DNA from: Erodium maritimum
Taxonomy: Eukaryota; Streptophyta; Magnoliopsida; Geraniales; Geraniaceae
Reading direction: 5' to 3'
Length of the DNA stretch: 64,000 nucleotides
NCBI GenBank assembly: GCA_963921825.1
Contig: OY997588.1
Location: forward strand, 131,471,203 to 131,535,202
The position numbers were made by a program, and so were the translations under genes. The number at the start of each line of letters is the position of its first letter. Within the stretch, counting starts at the first letter, position 1. Below are positions 21,929-34,776 of this stretch, piece by piece. The notes under the pieces were generated by a model. It was not told where the DNA came from. It did no database searches and saw only the letters and a list, made by a program, of their open reading frames with translations.

Positions 21929-24900
21929 ATGTCTCAAGACAACTCAGAAACTTCTGAAACCATCACAACAAACAACCCTCATATCCCACCTTCTCGATCA
22001 AACCTTCATCCTGTATTCACAGTATCCAACATTCAGCATAAAGTTCGCATACTGGATGGCAATCGGGTCACATACACTCAATGGGTAAAATTGTTTCTCC
22101 TTCACTGTAAAGGATACAAGGTAACTTCACATGTTGATGGCACTCCGCCTCCGGCCTCCACCGACCCGGACTACGACACTTGGTGCGAAATAGACGCTCA
22201 TGTTCTCCAGTGTATATATAGCACTGTCTCAGATGAACTTTTGGGCCGCATTCTCGAATCCGATTCAACCGCGCATGATGCTTGGCTTCGCCTCAAGAAC
22301 CATTTTCAAAACAATGAAGGATCCCGGGCTGCGACATTAGAGCACGAATTCAACACCATCACACTTGCTTCTCAACCTTCTCTCAACACTTACTGTCAAC
22401 GTCTCAAGGACATTGCCGAACAATTACAAGATGTAGGAAGTGTTGTTGATGATTAAAGATTGGTCCTTCAATTGGTCCGTGGACTCCCACCGGAATTCGA
22501 CACCGTAGGAGCATACATTAATCAAACGCTTCCTACTTTCGACACCGCACGCAGCATGCTCCAGCTCGAGGACCAACGTCGTTCCGCACGACCCGAACAC
22601 AACCAACCCACGGCACTATCAACATCTTCCTCTCCTCATCAAGTTCGTCCACGGGCTTTCCGACCCCGATCCTATGGGGCTCCTCAACAGCAAAATTGGT
22701 CACCACACAACAGAGGATTCAACCGTGGTACATATCACGGCCATTCAAACCTCAAACCTTGGTCCTCTCCAAGGATGACAGTTCGCCCACCAGCTCCACC
22801 GTATTCCCGACCTTCATCCACATGGTCAACCCAACATTGGTCCTCCTCTTGGACTCCACCACCATGTCCTTTCCCTACTCAATCAGGTTGGGCCTCTCCT
22901 TGGCAACCAGAAGGTCAGAAACCACGCTCAACACGGTCTGCTTCGCAGCAATCACCTCCTGACCATGCTGAAGCAAATATTGCAACCACCACACAATTGC
23001 CTCAACTCCAACAAGCATTCCCAACATCTAATTCTGCTCATGTTGGTGACTCTGAGTGGTATATGGATACAGCTGCAACAAATCACTTAACCTCCAATTC
23101 AGGTAACCTTGTTTCACCATTATTTCAAAGCAAAATTGACTCTATTTATGTAGGCGACGGAAATACAATTCAGGTTCATGGATCAGGCAACACTACCATT
23201 CCTACACCCAACAAAAATCTCTCATTACCACAAGTTTTATACACTCCCGACATCATTAAAAACTTAGTTTCGGTTCGTAAGTTTACAAAAGACAATAATG
23301 TATCTGTGGAATTTGATGCTTTTGGTTTCTCTATTAAGGACCTGCGTACTGGGAAGATCGTCTTGAGGAGCAACAGCACAGGTGATCTATATCCAATCCA
23401 TCCAAAACCATCATCGTCCCCCTCAAGTGTTCATCTCGTCTCCTCCTCACATGATTATTGGCACAACCGGCTCGGCCATCCGGGTAGACATGTCACAGAA
23501 CATCTCCAACAACAGTCTCTTATTTCTAGCACTTCTACTAGACTTTGTTCAAATATTTGTAATTCATGTCAAATCAGTAAACACAAGTGTCTACCATTTT
23601 ATGACTCCACTTCTAACTCTCTATGTGTTTTTGATATTGTCCACAGTGATTTATGGACTTCCCCCATATCTAGTACCAGTGGTTACAAATATTACATGGT
23701 ACTTGTTGATGATTTTTCCAACTATGTCTGGGTATTTCCTCTCAAATTCAAATTCGAAGCTTTTTCAAAGTTCGTTCAATTTTATACTTATGTAAATACT
23801 CAATTTGGTTTTCGCATCAAAAACTTTCAAAGTGATCTCGGTAAGGAATTTGATAATTCTCCTTTTCATACATTCGCTAAAACTAACGGTTTACATCTTC
23901 GTTTTTCATGCCCCCAAACATCCCCACAAAACGGAAAAGCCGAGAGGATGTTACGTCGTCTCAATGACATCTCCTTAACTCTCCTACATCACGCATCCTT
24001 ACCATCACATTTTTGGGTCGAAGCCATCCTCACCGCCACATATCTCCACAATATCCTACCTTCCAAAACACTACATTATCGAACCCCAATGTCAATCTTA
24101 TTTCTCAAACATCCTACTTATCAACATCTCCGGACATTTGGGTGTCTTTATTTTCCCAACTTATCTGCCAAGCGTCAACATAAATTGGATCCCCGCTCCT
24201 CTCGATGTATCTTCCTAGGCTACCCTGACAATTTTCGGGGGTACAGGTGCCTCGACATGTCTTCAGGTAAAATCCATATTTCAAGACATGTTGTATTTGA
24301 TGAGAATACTTTTCCTTATGCATCTCTTTCTACACCTACTATGGACACATATTCTTTTCTTTATCACAACACTTCTTCATTTCCTATGTCTTTATATGAT
24401 GAATTTAATGATCCTCACCCCCCCTCAACCCAACCTATTACTGCCACTCAACCATACACCACACACCCTAGCCCCATTATACGTCCTTCGCCCAACAAAC
24501 ATCAGTTTAGTGCTCCTCCTCCTCCCTCCACACAACCTGTTCCGGCTACTGAACCATACACCACAACACTTAGCTCCATCATACACCCTTCTCCCAACAG
24601 TCCCCATTCAACCCCTGCAACTCATGAGTTACCTTCTCCAGACCATACCTCACAAATACCAACTGAACCCCATCGCCACCACATGGTTACTCAATCACAA
24701 CACGGCCTCCTTCGACCTCCGTCTCGCCTTAACCTCCACATAACTAATATATCACCCATACCTAAATCACCTCATGTTGCCTTACATGATCCGAATTGGG
24801 CCGCCGCCATGCATGACGAGTATAAAGCTTTGATTACTAATGGTACATGGGACTTGGTACCTCGCCCTACAAACTCTCCGGTCATACGTTGCATGTGGTT

Positions 24901-25242
24901 ATTCAAACATAAGTTCCATGTTGATGGTAGCTTGCACCGATATAAGGCTCGTTTAGTGGTCAATGGAAAGACCCAACAGGTGGGGATCGATTGTGAGGAC
25001 ACATTTAGTCCTGTGGTCAAGCCAACAACCATTCGAACAATCCTTAGTCTCGCTGTCTCACGTTCTTGGCCAATTCATCAGTTGGATGTTAAGAACACAT
25101 TCCTTCATGGAGACCTCACTGAGGCCGTGTTCATGCATCAACCTTCGGGTTTCGTCGATCCTATTGCTCCTCATGCCGTGTGTCGACTTCGTAAGTCTTT
25201 ATACGGTTTGAAACAGGCCCCAAGGGCTTGGTACCAGCGATT
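21929..25242 (+). pseudogene. Copia gag-pol, 5' part (one in-frame stop)
   Basis: ATG at 21929 begins a UBN2-type gag. A TAA at 22454-22456 interrupts after SVVDD, but the same frame continues directly with 'RLVLQLVRGLPPEFD', so it is a single nonsense change. The Pro/Ser/Trp-rich segment after gag has no CCHC zinc knuckle. The protease motif is WYMDTAATNHLT (D-T-A). Integrase shows WHNRLGHP, CNSCQISKHK, the Asp in VHSDLW, the Asp in FQSDLG, and the Glu in GKAERM. RT begins with WAAAMHDEYKAL, HQLDVKNTFLHGDL and SLYGLKQAPRAWYQRF. The frame is then interrupted by the second copia element within the TSD CGATT. The rest resumes at 33711. Confidence 0.9.
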
Positions 25243-26930
25243 TGTTAGTCTTAGTGCCCGTAGTTCAATCCTAAATGTCCAAATGTATATATCATCGTTA
25301 GCAATAAAATTAAAGCGGCTTTATATTACTTATGTGTTGGAGTAATATATCGATGTGTGCTCTGATCTATGCCCACCATGCGAATAGAACCATAGATCGA
25401 GATAGATCACACTCGATGGGTCCCTAGTCAACAAAGCTTCACTAGAAGCGACTAGTATGAAAGATGGCTCTTTATGGCTTACGTTCTGTTAGTCATTGGA
25501 ATGAGATTCCGGAGTCTGATCATAGATATCATGTGGGACATGATATTGGACGACCCGCCCTGAATATGTGCCATAGATTAAGTCATGAACATATTCAGTG
25601 TTGTAGCTTGTCATGTATCCTTAGACCAAGGAGTCTTTGTGATCGCTATGTAGTCAACAACTGAGTTTGACCTGAGCCTAACGTTGTCCGTAACAGGGCT
25701 TCCATAACGGCCAGGATTGGCTTGGGGACGGGCTACATGAGTGACACGAAAGACGGCTAAGGGATTTATCCCTCATACTAAGGTATGGGAAAGATATCGG
25801 TTCTCGGCCACTTGATCGAGAGTGACTGGAAGAATAGCATGGCCATGCACATGATACTGGGTATCATATCTTCAGTCATCTCACATATCAAGGAACGGTG
25901 ATTGAGAATAATAAGGATGACGGCTCTATGCCTTATCTCAATCAGGATATCGGAGATAAAAGGATAATGACAGGGACGACGGAAAGGTTAGAATCGACAG
26001 GGTCGATTCGTTATGTAGTGTCAGGCAATACTAAAGTCTCGTTAGTTGCCACTTAAATAGGATCAAGTAAAATGGGATTTTACGTTGATCTATTGACATG
26101 CATAAACCTAAGGGTCACACCGGAGGATGAAACTCATTGACACATTTATGGAGAATGGCCAAAAGGGAGTTGTCTCGGGACATGACCAAAACTGGGTTTT
26201 GGGTCATGTGCCCGTAAGTGAATAGGACTTTACGGATCGAGACAAGGCTTGGAGTCTTGGGATTGATCGCGTCGGATAATGTTGGACATTTCCGGTATGG
26301 AAGGCATGGAGGCGATGAGCGAATCACGGGACCTCGTTGGAAATGGCCACGGGCCATGTTCCAAGAGGCCCATGAAAGGCCCATGCAACCAAGACCCATG
26401 GAACTAATTAATCAAGTCTTGATTAATTAGTACTAAGTAAGCAAGACAAGGATTAAGGTGTTGGTGATTCACCACCTAACCCAATCTTGTCTTGCCATAC
26501 TTTGTCCTATTTACACCTTACTTGACACCATACTTGTCCCATGCCTTTAGTTGGACAAGTATGGGTTTTGTTATGTTTAAGTCATCTTTTTTCAACATAA
26601 CAAACACTAGACAAGAATAGGAAACACATTTTCTCTCCCTCTTCCATGGCCATTTCGGGTTTGGCTAGTTTCCTCCTCCATTTTTGTGTTCTTGAGTCCT
26701 CAAAGAGAAGAACTACGTGGCTTTGATTCCCATGTGGATACGTAGGCGTCTTGGAGACTCAAGCCAATCATTCGTTAACCGGTGTTCTTGTTTTGGTAAG
26801 AACTAGTGCTGAATTTTTCTCTTGTTAATCCATTCTTTGTTAGTTGTTTCATGGTTTTAATTGTCTCTTGGTTTTCATTGATTTTCCGCTGCGAGTTGGT
26901 TCATCTCCAACCCTACCTCGAGACCCAACA
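25243..26930 (+). repeat. 5' LTR of the plus-strand 1688-bp-LTR copia element
   Basis: It starts TGTTAGTCTTAG and ends ACCTCGAGACCCAACA. It is full length and equal to the 3' copy wherever compared. The open frames inside recur identically in the 3' LTR, so they are LTR sequence and not genes. Confidence 0.95.
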
Positions 26931-28487
26931 GTGGTATCAGAGCCGTGCTACCTTCGGGATTCACAAGACGGTGTTCAAAGTTTCGGTTTTGCTTGAAAGT
27001 TTCGTTTTTGGCATGTTGTTTTGCTAAATTGTTTGATAACATGTTTTAAATTATTGTTTATGGATTTAATGCATGTAAAATGAATTTTTGAAAATTATTT
27101 CAAATCTGGAAATTTTGAAAAAAAATTTGATTTTTCGGGTCTCGGGAGCGGGACTCTCGGGGAGCCGAAACCGGGACCGAACGGGGCTCCGTTGGACGGA
27201 GCTAGGCCAAGCATGACCATTGGATGGTTGATATGCCAAGGCTAAACCGTTTTGTTAGTTATGACGAGTTTGGAACCGTCATGATGAACTCGAAGATCAA
27301 ATGTTCAAAAGTTTCATTTTTTAACGGTTTCGATAAACCGAGCATCAAAAAATTTCGAAACTTGGCTATTAATTAAAACCGGAAAATCACATGATGTTTG
27401 ATAACATGCTTGTTTGATAACACGATGTGTGATGTGATGTTGGCATGGTGTACATAATAGCCCCGAGCTCAATTTATTTATTTATCGCTTTTCACGGCCT
27501 GCGAGCCGTTAGTGTTAGCGTGTAATTATTCTTTCAAGGTGTGGTCGTCGAACCACTTGTTTGTAATATTTATTTATTCCCGACCTGCGAGTCGTGTATT
27601 AAATTGTAATATTTTACTCAAGACGAAGAAAGGGCGAAAAGGTCATTTGGTGGCTTTTCGGGTGTTGGCATCGGCTTGGAGTCGGTGGAGCTCAAGAAGC
27701 TAGTGGGAGTTAGTTTAGGGGGCTATTATGTGCACATTTATCGCTTTATGCTTGGTTTAGTTTATGCATGATTAATTCTATGTGTTTTAGAATTGCATGC
27801 TTAACTTTATTTACCGAGCATATCACCTCACATGCAAAGATAAAATTGGAATTTTAATCCTTGTGTGTGAACCCTTAGAATCGTCATTACATTGGATGTA
27901 GTTGATGGGTTCGAAGGAAGAATTACATTGGATGTAATTTGAGGCATCATTGCATTTGGAATGTAGTTGATGTGCTCATCGCATCTAGGATGTGTCAAAG
28001 TTTTAAACACAACCGGACAAGTAAAAACGGGTCATGTCCGATACCTCCCAATTATCAACACCTTACTACCTCCCCGTCCTATGGGTGTCGTGCGCATTAG
28101 CGGAGCATCCATGGGAAAGCGGGGTAGTAGGTTTGGACGACATATGTGGGTGTCGTGCGCATTAGCGGAGCACCTACATAGTGACGAGCCATAGTTGAAA
28201 ATTGGTGGACCCGACTACGATTCTCAGCCTGAGGTTGAGCTAGGGTAACAGATAGGGTAAGTCGTGTACATAAGTACATACCCTAGCCAAGAGTCACATT
28301 GGATGTGATTGGATGGAGTCCTACCTACATAGCTCGATTAAGTGGTGAGCATTAGTTCAGCTTAATCGAGTGAATCAAGGATCTTGGTTTCAAATTCTAA
28401 AGGTTTAGAATTGATTGTTGGTGTTTAAGCTTGATCTTCATAAAATTTATTCAGTTTACTGATTGAATTTTATCTGTTGTAGATCAA
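26931..28487 (+). other. Primer site and 1.5-kb leader of the plus copia element
   Basis: TGGTATCAGAGC at 26932-26943 is the tRNA primer site. The following 1.5 kb is noncoding up to the gag ATG at 28488. It is unusually long for copia and conserved in the minus copy, so it may hold packaging or transport signals; that role is inference. It contains two 'gtcgtgcgcattagcggagca' type repeats near 28087 and 28152. Confidence 0.7.
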
Positions 28488-31400
28488 ATGGCAAATTCAG
28501 CGAACATTAATAGTTTGTCATTAAAAACCATTCTTGACAGGGTCAAGCTAAATGGGACAAACTATTTGGACTGGTACAGAATTTTGAGGATAGTCCTCAA
28601 GTCTGAACGCAAAGAATATGTCCTTGACAAGGCTGTCTCTAAGACCATATCAGAGTTACATGAAGTGTCATTAACTGCTGAGAAGAATATCTCAGGGATC
28701 TGGGATCTAAGGATATTCTGATGGTCAACAAGGGAATTGGAAGTGGCATGGGCTGGGCCCATGCGCACTTGGCAGGAAAGATGAGACACCTGAGAATGTC
28801 TGCTTCTACTGCCAACAGCCTGGTCATTGGAACCGGTATTACAGGAAGTTCACGGCTGATCTGAAGAAGGGCAGTGGGACTGCGCCTTCATCAAATAGCT
28901 TGGATGATCTGAAGAAGGGCAGTAAGACTGCGCCTTCATCAGGAAACCTGGATGATCTAAGGAAGGGCGGTGGGACCGTGCCTTCAATCGGTATTAACTC
29001 TATAGAGCTACATCTCTCTACTTCCAAAGATTCATGGGTATTAGATACCATGACTGAATCTCACACATGCACTAATATATGGTGGCTGAAAGTAGGAGAG
29101 ATTTGGAAAGCACGAAATGGACCTCAGAGTTGTGGCAACTACTGTAGGATCCATGAGTCTTGCTTTGCCAAGAGGCCTTGTCTTAGTATTGTATAATGTA
29201 TATTGCATACCTACTTTTAGTAGGAATATTATATCTGTATCCGTGTTTGACAAGGAAGGATATAATGTTAATATTGGAAATGGAGTTTTCAATGTTCTAT
29301 GCAATGATATGTTTTATACCAGTACTGACATGGTTGGAGGATTGTACATATTAGATATGGGTAACAATGCCTCAAGTTCTATATATTCCGTTAATACCAA
29401 GAGGTCTAAATCCAACGATTTAAACCTAACTCTGTTATGGCACTGTCATTTGGGTCGCATAAACAAGAAGCGCCTATCAGCACTTCAGAAGTGCGGGCTT
29501 TCAGGTTCATTCGAATTCCATTCGATCGATAGGTGCAAGGTTTGTTTGATGGGAAAAATGACTAAAGTGCCCTTTATCGATCGCGATGAAAGGGCGGGTG
29601 AATTATTGGGGCTTATACACTCGAATGTGTTTAGACCAATAAGTTCACTTGCCAGGAGGGGTTTTAGCTACTTTATCACATTTATTGATGATTACAGTAA
29701 ATATGGTTATGTCTATTCGGTGAGACATAAGTCTGAAGCTTTTGATAAATTCAAAGAGTTTAAGACTAAAGTAGAAAACCAGCTCGACAAAGGTATTAAG
29801 GCACTTCGATTGGATCGAGGTGGAAAATACTTGACCACAGAGTTATTAGATCATCTAAAAGAGAATGGGATCCTTTTAGAATGGACTCCTCCTGGGACAC
29901 TGTAGTTGAAAGGTGTAGCCAAACGGAGAAATCGGACATTGTTAGACAATGGTCCGTTCCATGATTAGTTAGACTGATCTCCCAATCTCTTTCAGGGTTT
30001 ATGCTCTAGAGACGACCGCATTCATAGTGAATCGGGCTTCGACAAGGGTGTGGAAGGGACACCATTTTAAAAAATGGTACGGGATGATGCCTGCTTTGTC
30101 CTTCCTAAAGATTTGTGGTTGCGAGGCTTATGTGAAACATTTGGTTTCGACTAAGCTCGAACCAAGATCTGAGATATGCACCTTCGTGTGGTATCCCAAA
30201 GCAACAAGGGGATACTATTTCTACAATCCCAGTGAGAACATGGTGTTCGTCGCTTGGGGTGGGGTCTTTATGGAAAAGAAGTTTTGTTTCCAAAGACGTC
30301 ATTGGGAGGACTGTGCATCTCGAAGAAATTCAGGATGGTACAGATCTGTTTAAACCAATTGGCAACTCAGTAGAAAGGAGCCAGAGACTGTCGTAGAGTA
30401 AGAACCAATTCCTGTTACAATTCCGGAAGGTCCAAGGCGATTTGAAAGGATCAATCTTCCACCTCCAAGATATGGTATCCAGAGGTGACAATGAAGTCAT
30501 GGTGGATCACGATGATCCAGCCACCTTTCAGGAAGTCGTGGATGGGCCCAACTCCGAGTTATGGCTGGGAGCCATGAGGGAGGAAATGTAATCCATGTCG
30601 GACAACCGAGTCTGGGAACCGGTTGATCCCATCAATGGTGTGAGGACCATAGGATGCAAATGGATCTTCAAGGTGAAGATGGACATGGACGGCAACCCTC
30701 TGACCTACAAAGCTCAACTGGTGGCGAAAGGTTATAGGCAGATCCAATGGATTGACTATGAGGAAACCTTCTCCTTAGTGGCTATGGTCAAAATCGATCC
30801 AAATTCTTCTTGACATAACTGCGTATCATAATTACGAGATATGGCAAGTGGATGTCAAAACCGCTTTCCTAAATGGAAATTTGACTGAGTACGTTTGTAT
30901 GTCTCGGCCCAAAGGTTTTGAAGATCCGAAGAATAAAGGAAAGATTTATAAGTTGTTGAAATCCATTTATGGATTGAAACGAACTTCTCGGAGTTGGATC
31001 CTTCGTTTTGATGAAGCTGTAATTGGATTTGGCTTAATCAAGAACGAGGATGAATCTTGCGTTTATAAGAAGGCTAGTGGGAGCAATATTACCTTTCTGG
31101 TTCTCATTGAAAACGACATCCCAACCTTGCACGAGACTAAAGCTTGGTTGAGGAAGTGTTTTTCAATAAAGGACTTAGGCGATGCTTCTCATATCTTAAG
31201 GATTAAGATATGTAGAGATCGCACCAAGAGGGTCTTGGATTTAAGTCAGGGAACCTATGTGAACAAGGCATTGAGTAGGTTCTTAATGCTCGATTCAAAG
31301 AAAGGACTCTTACCCACTAGTCATGGCATTCATCTCAGCAAGACTCAGTGTCCTAAGACACCTGATGAGCTGAAAAGGATGATGAGAATCCTATGCGCCT

Positions 31401-31865
31401 GGGGGCAGGATCGATCATATATGCCATGACATGTATGAGACCAGACGTCTCGTAAGCCTTATGTTGTACCAGTAGACATCATTCTAACCCGGGGGAAAGA
31501 TGATGCTGAACTAGTCGTCGAAGGATGAGTAGACGCTAGTTTTCCAAGACAAATCCAGATGACTTTAGAAGTCAATCAGGATATGTGTTTACGCTGAATG
31601 GCAGAGCTTTAGCTGGGAAAGCGTAAAGCAAGATACCATTGCCGAATCTACGATAGAGGCCAAGTACATGGATGCTGCAGAGGCAGCTAAGGAGGCTATG
31701 TGGATTTGGAAATTCATGGCAGGGCTGGGTGTAATTAAAAACCCATCCAGTCCGGTGAATCCATTTTGCGACAACACAAGGGCCATTGCGCAAGCTAAAA
31801 GCCTAGATCGCATAACAAATCCAAACATGTACTGCGGCGTATCCACCTCATCAGATAAATACTGA
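28488..31865 (+). pseudogene. Copia gag-pol relic, plus strand
   Basis: Gag opens with ATG at 28488 and stops at 28721, with most of gag missing. The zinc knuckle reads CFYCQQPGHWNRYY (last Cys replaced by Tyr), and the protease reads WVLDTMTESHTC. Integrase (29117-29905) shows HLGRI (second His changed), IHSNV at the first catalytic Asp site, LDRGG at the second, a TAG after PPGTL, then GVAKRR where the catalytic Glu belongs. RT (30595-31429) keeps DVKTAFLNGNLTEYV and SIYGLKRTSRSW, but runs from ITFLVL directly into IENDIPTLHE, so the YVDD block is absent. RNase H has EAKYMDAAEAAKEA. At least three frame breaks separate the domains. No functional enzyme can be made. Confidence 0.9.
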
Positions 31866-32002
31866 ACTGAGGTGAAGTGAAGATAACCGATATTGCAACA
31901 GATGATAACATAGCCAACCCGTTGACTAAGGCAGTGTCACTGCCTGAACATGTTAGACATGTAAAGTCGATGGGGGACATATTGGAGTTTAGATTGGAAC
32001 TA

Positions 32003-32017
32003 GGGCAAGTGGGAGAT
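32003..32017 (+). other. Polypurine tract, copia plus copy
   Basis: gggcaagtgggagat directly precedes the 3' LTR and matches the tract of the minus copy. Confidence 0.75.
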
Positions 32018-33705
32018 TGTTAGTCTTAGTGCCCGTAGTTCAATCCTAAATGTCCAAATGTATATATCATCGTTAGCAATAAAATTAAAGCGGCTTTATA
32101 TTACTTATGTGTTGGAGTAATATATCGATGTGTGCTCTGATCTATGCCCACCATGCGAATAGAACCATAGATCGAGATAGATCACACTCGATGGGTCCCT
32201 AGTCAACAAAGCTTCACTAGAAGCGACTAGTATGAAAGATGGCTCTTTATGGCTTACGTTCTGTTAGTCATTGGAATGAGATTCCGGAGTCTGATCATAG
32301 ATATCATGTGGGACATGATATTGGACGACCCGCCCTGAATATGTGCCATAGATTAAGTCATGAACATATTCAGTGTTGTAGCTTGTCATGTATCCTTAGA
32401 CCAAGGAGTCTTTGTGATCGCTATGTAGTCAACAACTGAGTTTGACCTGAGCCTAACGTTGTCCGTAACAGGGCTTCCATAACGGCCAGGATTGGCTTGG
32501 GGACGGGCTACATGAGTGACACGAAAGACGGCTAAGGGATTTATCCCTCATACTAAGGTATGGGAAAGATATCGGTTCTCGGCCACTTGATCGAGAGTGA
32601 CTGGAAGAATAGCATGGCCATGCACATGATACTGGGTATCATATCTTCAGTCATCTCACATATCAAGGAACGGTGATTGAGAATAATAAGGATGACGGCT
32701 CTATGCCTTATCTCAATCAGGATATCGGAGATAAAAGGATAATGACAGGGACGACGGAAAGGTTAGAATCGACAGGGTCGATTCGTTATGTAGTGTCAGG
32801 CAATACTAAAGTCTCGTTAGTTGCCACTTAAATAGGATCAAGTAAAATGGGATTTTACGTTGATCTATTGACATGCATAAACCTAAGGGTCACACCGGAG
32901 GATGAAACTCATTGACACATTTATGGAGAATGGCCAAAAGGGAGTTGTCTCGGGACATGACCAAAACTGGGTTTTGGGTCATGTGCCCGTAAGTGAATAG
33001 GACTTTACGGATCGAGACAAGGCTTGGAGTCTTGGGATTGATCGCGTCGGATAATGTTGGACATTTCCGGTATGGAAGGCATGGAGGCGATGAGCGAATC
33101 ACGGGACCTCGTTGGAAATGGCCACGGGCCATGTTCCAAGAGGCCCATGAAAGGCCCATGCAACCAAGACCCATGGAACTAATTAATCAAGTCTTGATTA
33201 ATTAGTACTAAGTAAGCAAGACAAGGATTAAGGTGTTGGTGATTCACCACCTAACCCAATCTTGTCTTGCCATACTTTGTCCTATTTACACCTTACTTGA
33301 CACCATACTTGTCCCATGCCTTTAGTTGGACAAGTATGGGTTTTGTTATGTTTAAGTCATCTTTTTTCAACATAACAAACACTAGACAAGAATAGGAAAC
33401 ACATTTTCTCTCCCTCTTCCATGGCCATTTCGGGTTTGGCTAGTTTCCTCCTCCATTTTTGTGTTCTTGAGTCCTCAAAGAGAAGAACTACGTGGCTTTG
33501 ATTCCCATGTGGATACGTAGGCGTCTTGGAGACTCAAGCCAATCATTCGTTAACCGGTGTTCTTGTTTTGGTAAGAACTAGTGCTGAATTTTTCTCTTGT
33601 TAATCCATTCTTTGTTAGTTGTTTCATGGTTTTAATTGTCTCTTGGTTTTCATTGATTTTCCGCTGCGAGTTGGTTCATCTCCAACCCTACCTCGAGACC
33701 CAACA
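32018..33705 (+). repeat. 3' LTR of the plus-strand 1688-bp-LTR copia element
   Basis: Same length as the 5' LTR and the same sequence in all compared stretches. It is followed by the CGATT duplication at 33706-33710. Confidence 0.95.
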
Positions 33706-33710
33706 CGATT

Positions 33711-34776
33711 CGCTTCCTTCATCATCTCACAAGGATTTTCCAGCAGCTTATGTGATTCTTCGTTATTTATTTTCCATCACAACACTGACATTGCCTACTT
33801 ACTCCTTTATGTTGACGATATTGTTTTAACAGCCTCTTCAACTATGCTGCTTCAAGGAATTATTGCTTCTCTCTCACATGAATTTGCAATGTCAGATTTG
33901 GGTTCCCTTAGTCATTTTTTGGGCATATCTGTTCAACGGACTTCTCTTGGGTTGTTCTTATCTCAACATCAGTATGCATTGGATATTTTAGACCGAGCTC
34001 ACATGCAGGATTGCAATCCTTCGGCTACTCCAGTGGAATCTACATCTAAACTCAGCGGCTCATCAGACATTCCAGTTGCTGACCCTTCTAGTTACAGGCA
34101 ACTTGTCGGTGCACTCCAATATCTTTGTATCACTCGGCCGGACCTCTGTTATGTCGTGCAGCAGCTTTGTTTGTTTATGCATGATCCGCGTGAGAATCAT
34201 TTTCGATTCCTTAAGCGGGTCCTTCGATATGTTAAGGGCTCCTCTTCGTTGGGTCTCCACATCACACCTGCCTCTTCCCTTACTATTACGGCTTATTCAG
34301 ACGCCGATTGGGCTGGCTGCCCGGATTCCCGACGCTCGACCTCCGGCTTTTGTGTATTTTTGGGTTGCAACTTGGTTTCATGGTCCTCCAAACGACAACC
34401 CACGGTCTCCCGCTCCAGTGCCGAAGCAGAGTACCGTTCTGTCGCCAACGCCGTGGCTGAGACAACCTGGCTCCGCAATCTCTTGTATGAGCTCCATGTT
34501 CCGATCCCTCGCGCCTCTGTGGTTTTTTGTGACAATCTGTCCGCAGTGTACCTATCCTCTAATCCCGTCCAACATCAGCGAACCAAACACATTGAACTTG
34601 ATGTTCATTTTGTTCGCGAAAAGGTACAGATTGGTGAAGTTCGTGTGCTGCATGTCCCTGCTGCCTATCAATATGCCGACATATTTACTAAAGGCTTGCC
34701 TCGGTTTCTATTTCTTCGCTTTCGATCCAGCATGTGCGTCCGCGACCCTCCCGCTCCGACTGAGGGGGCGTGTTAG
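33711..34776 (+). pseudogene. Copia pol, 3' part (RT end and RNase H)
   Basis: This continues the frame interrupted at 25242. It contains the catalytic RT box LLLYVDDIVLT, then [22 protein letters not shown] and [17 protein letters not shown] of RNase H, and ends with HVPAAYQYADIFTKGL. The stop codon lies at the LTR start. All catalytic motifs in this half look intact, so this element was coding-competent apart from one stop in gag and the insertion. Confidence 0.9.

Larger units (their letters stand above)
25243..33705 (+). mobile_element. Ty1-copia element with 1688-bp LTRs, recent but defective
   Basis: Two LTRs of exactly 1688 bp (25243-26930 and 32018-33705) are separated by 5087 bp. 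The flanking duplication CGATT is perfect (25238-25242 and 33706-33710). In every stretch I compared the LTRs match at a constant offset of 6775. It sits inside the RT of the 161-bp-LTR copia. The interior carries the same inactivating lesions as the minus copy at 8517-16963, so this is a second member of one non-autonomous lineage. Confidence 0.95.

Noticed and set aside
25464..33205. Identical small ORFs at 25464/32239, 26115/32890 and 26218/32993 as a duplicated gene family
   Set aside because: They lie at matching positions in the two LTRs of one copia element; identity reflects LTR duplication.
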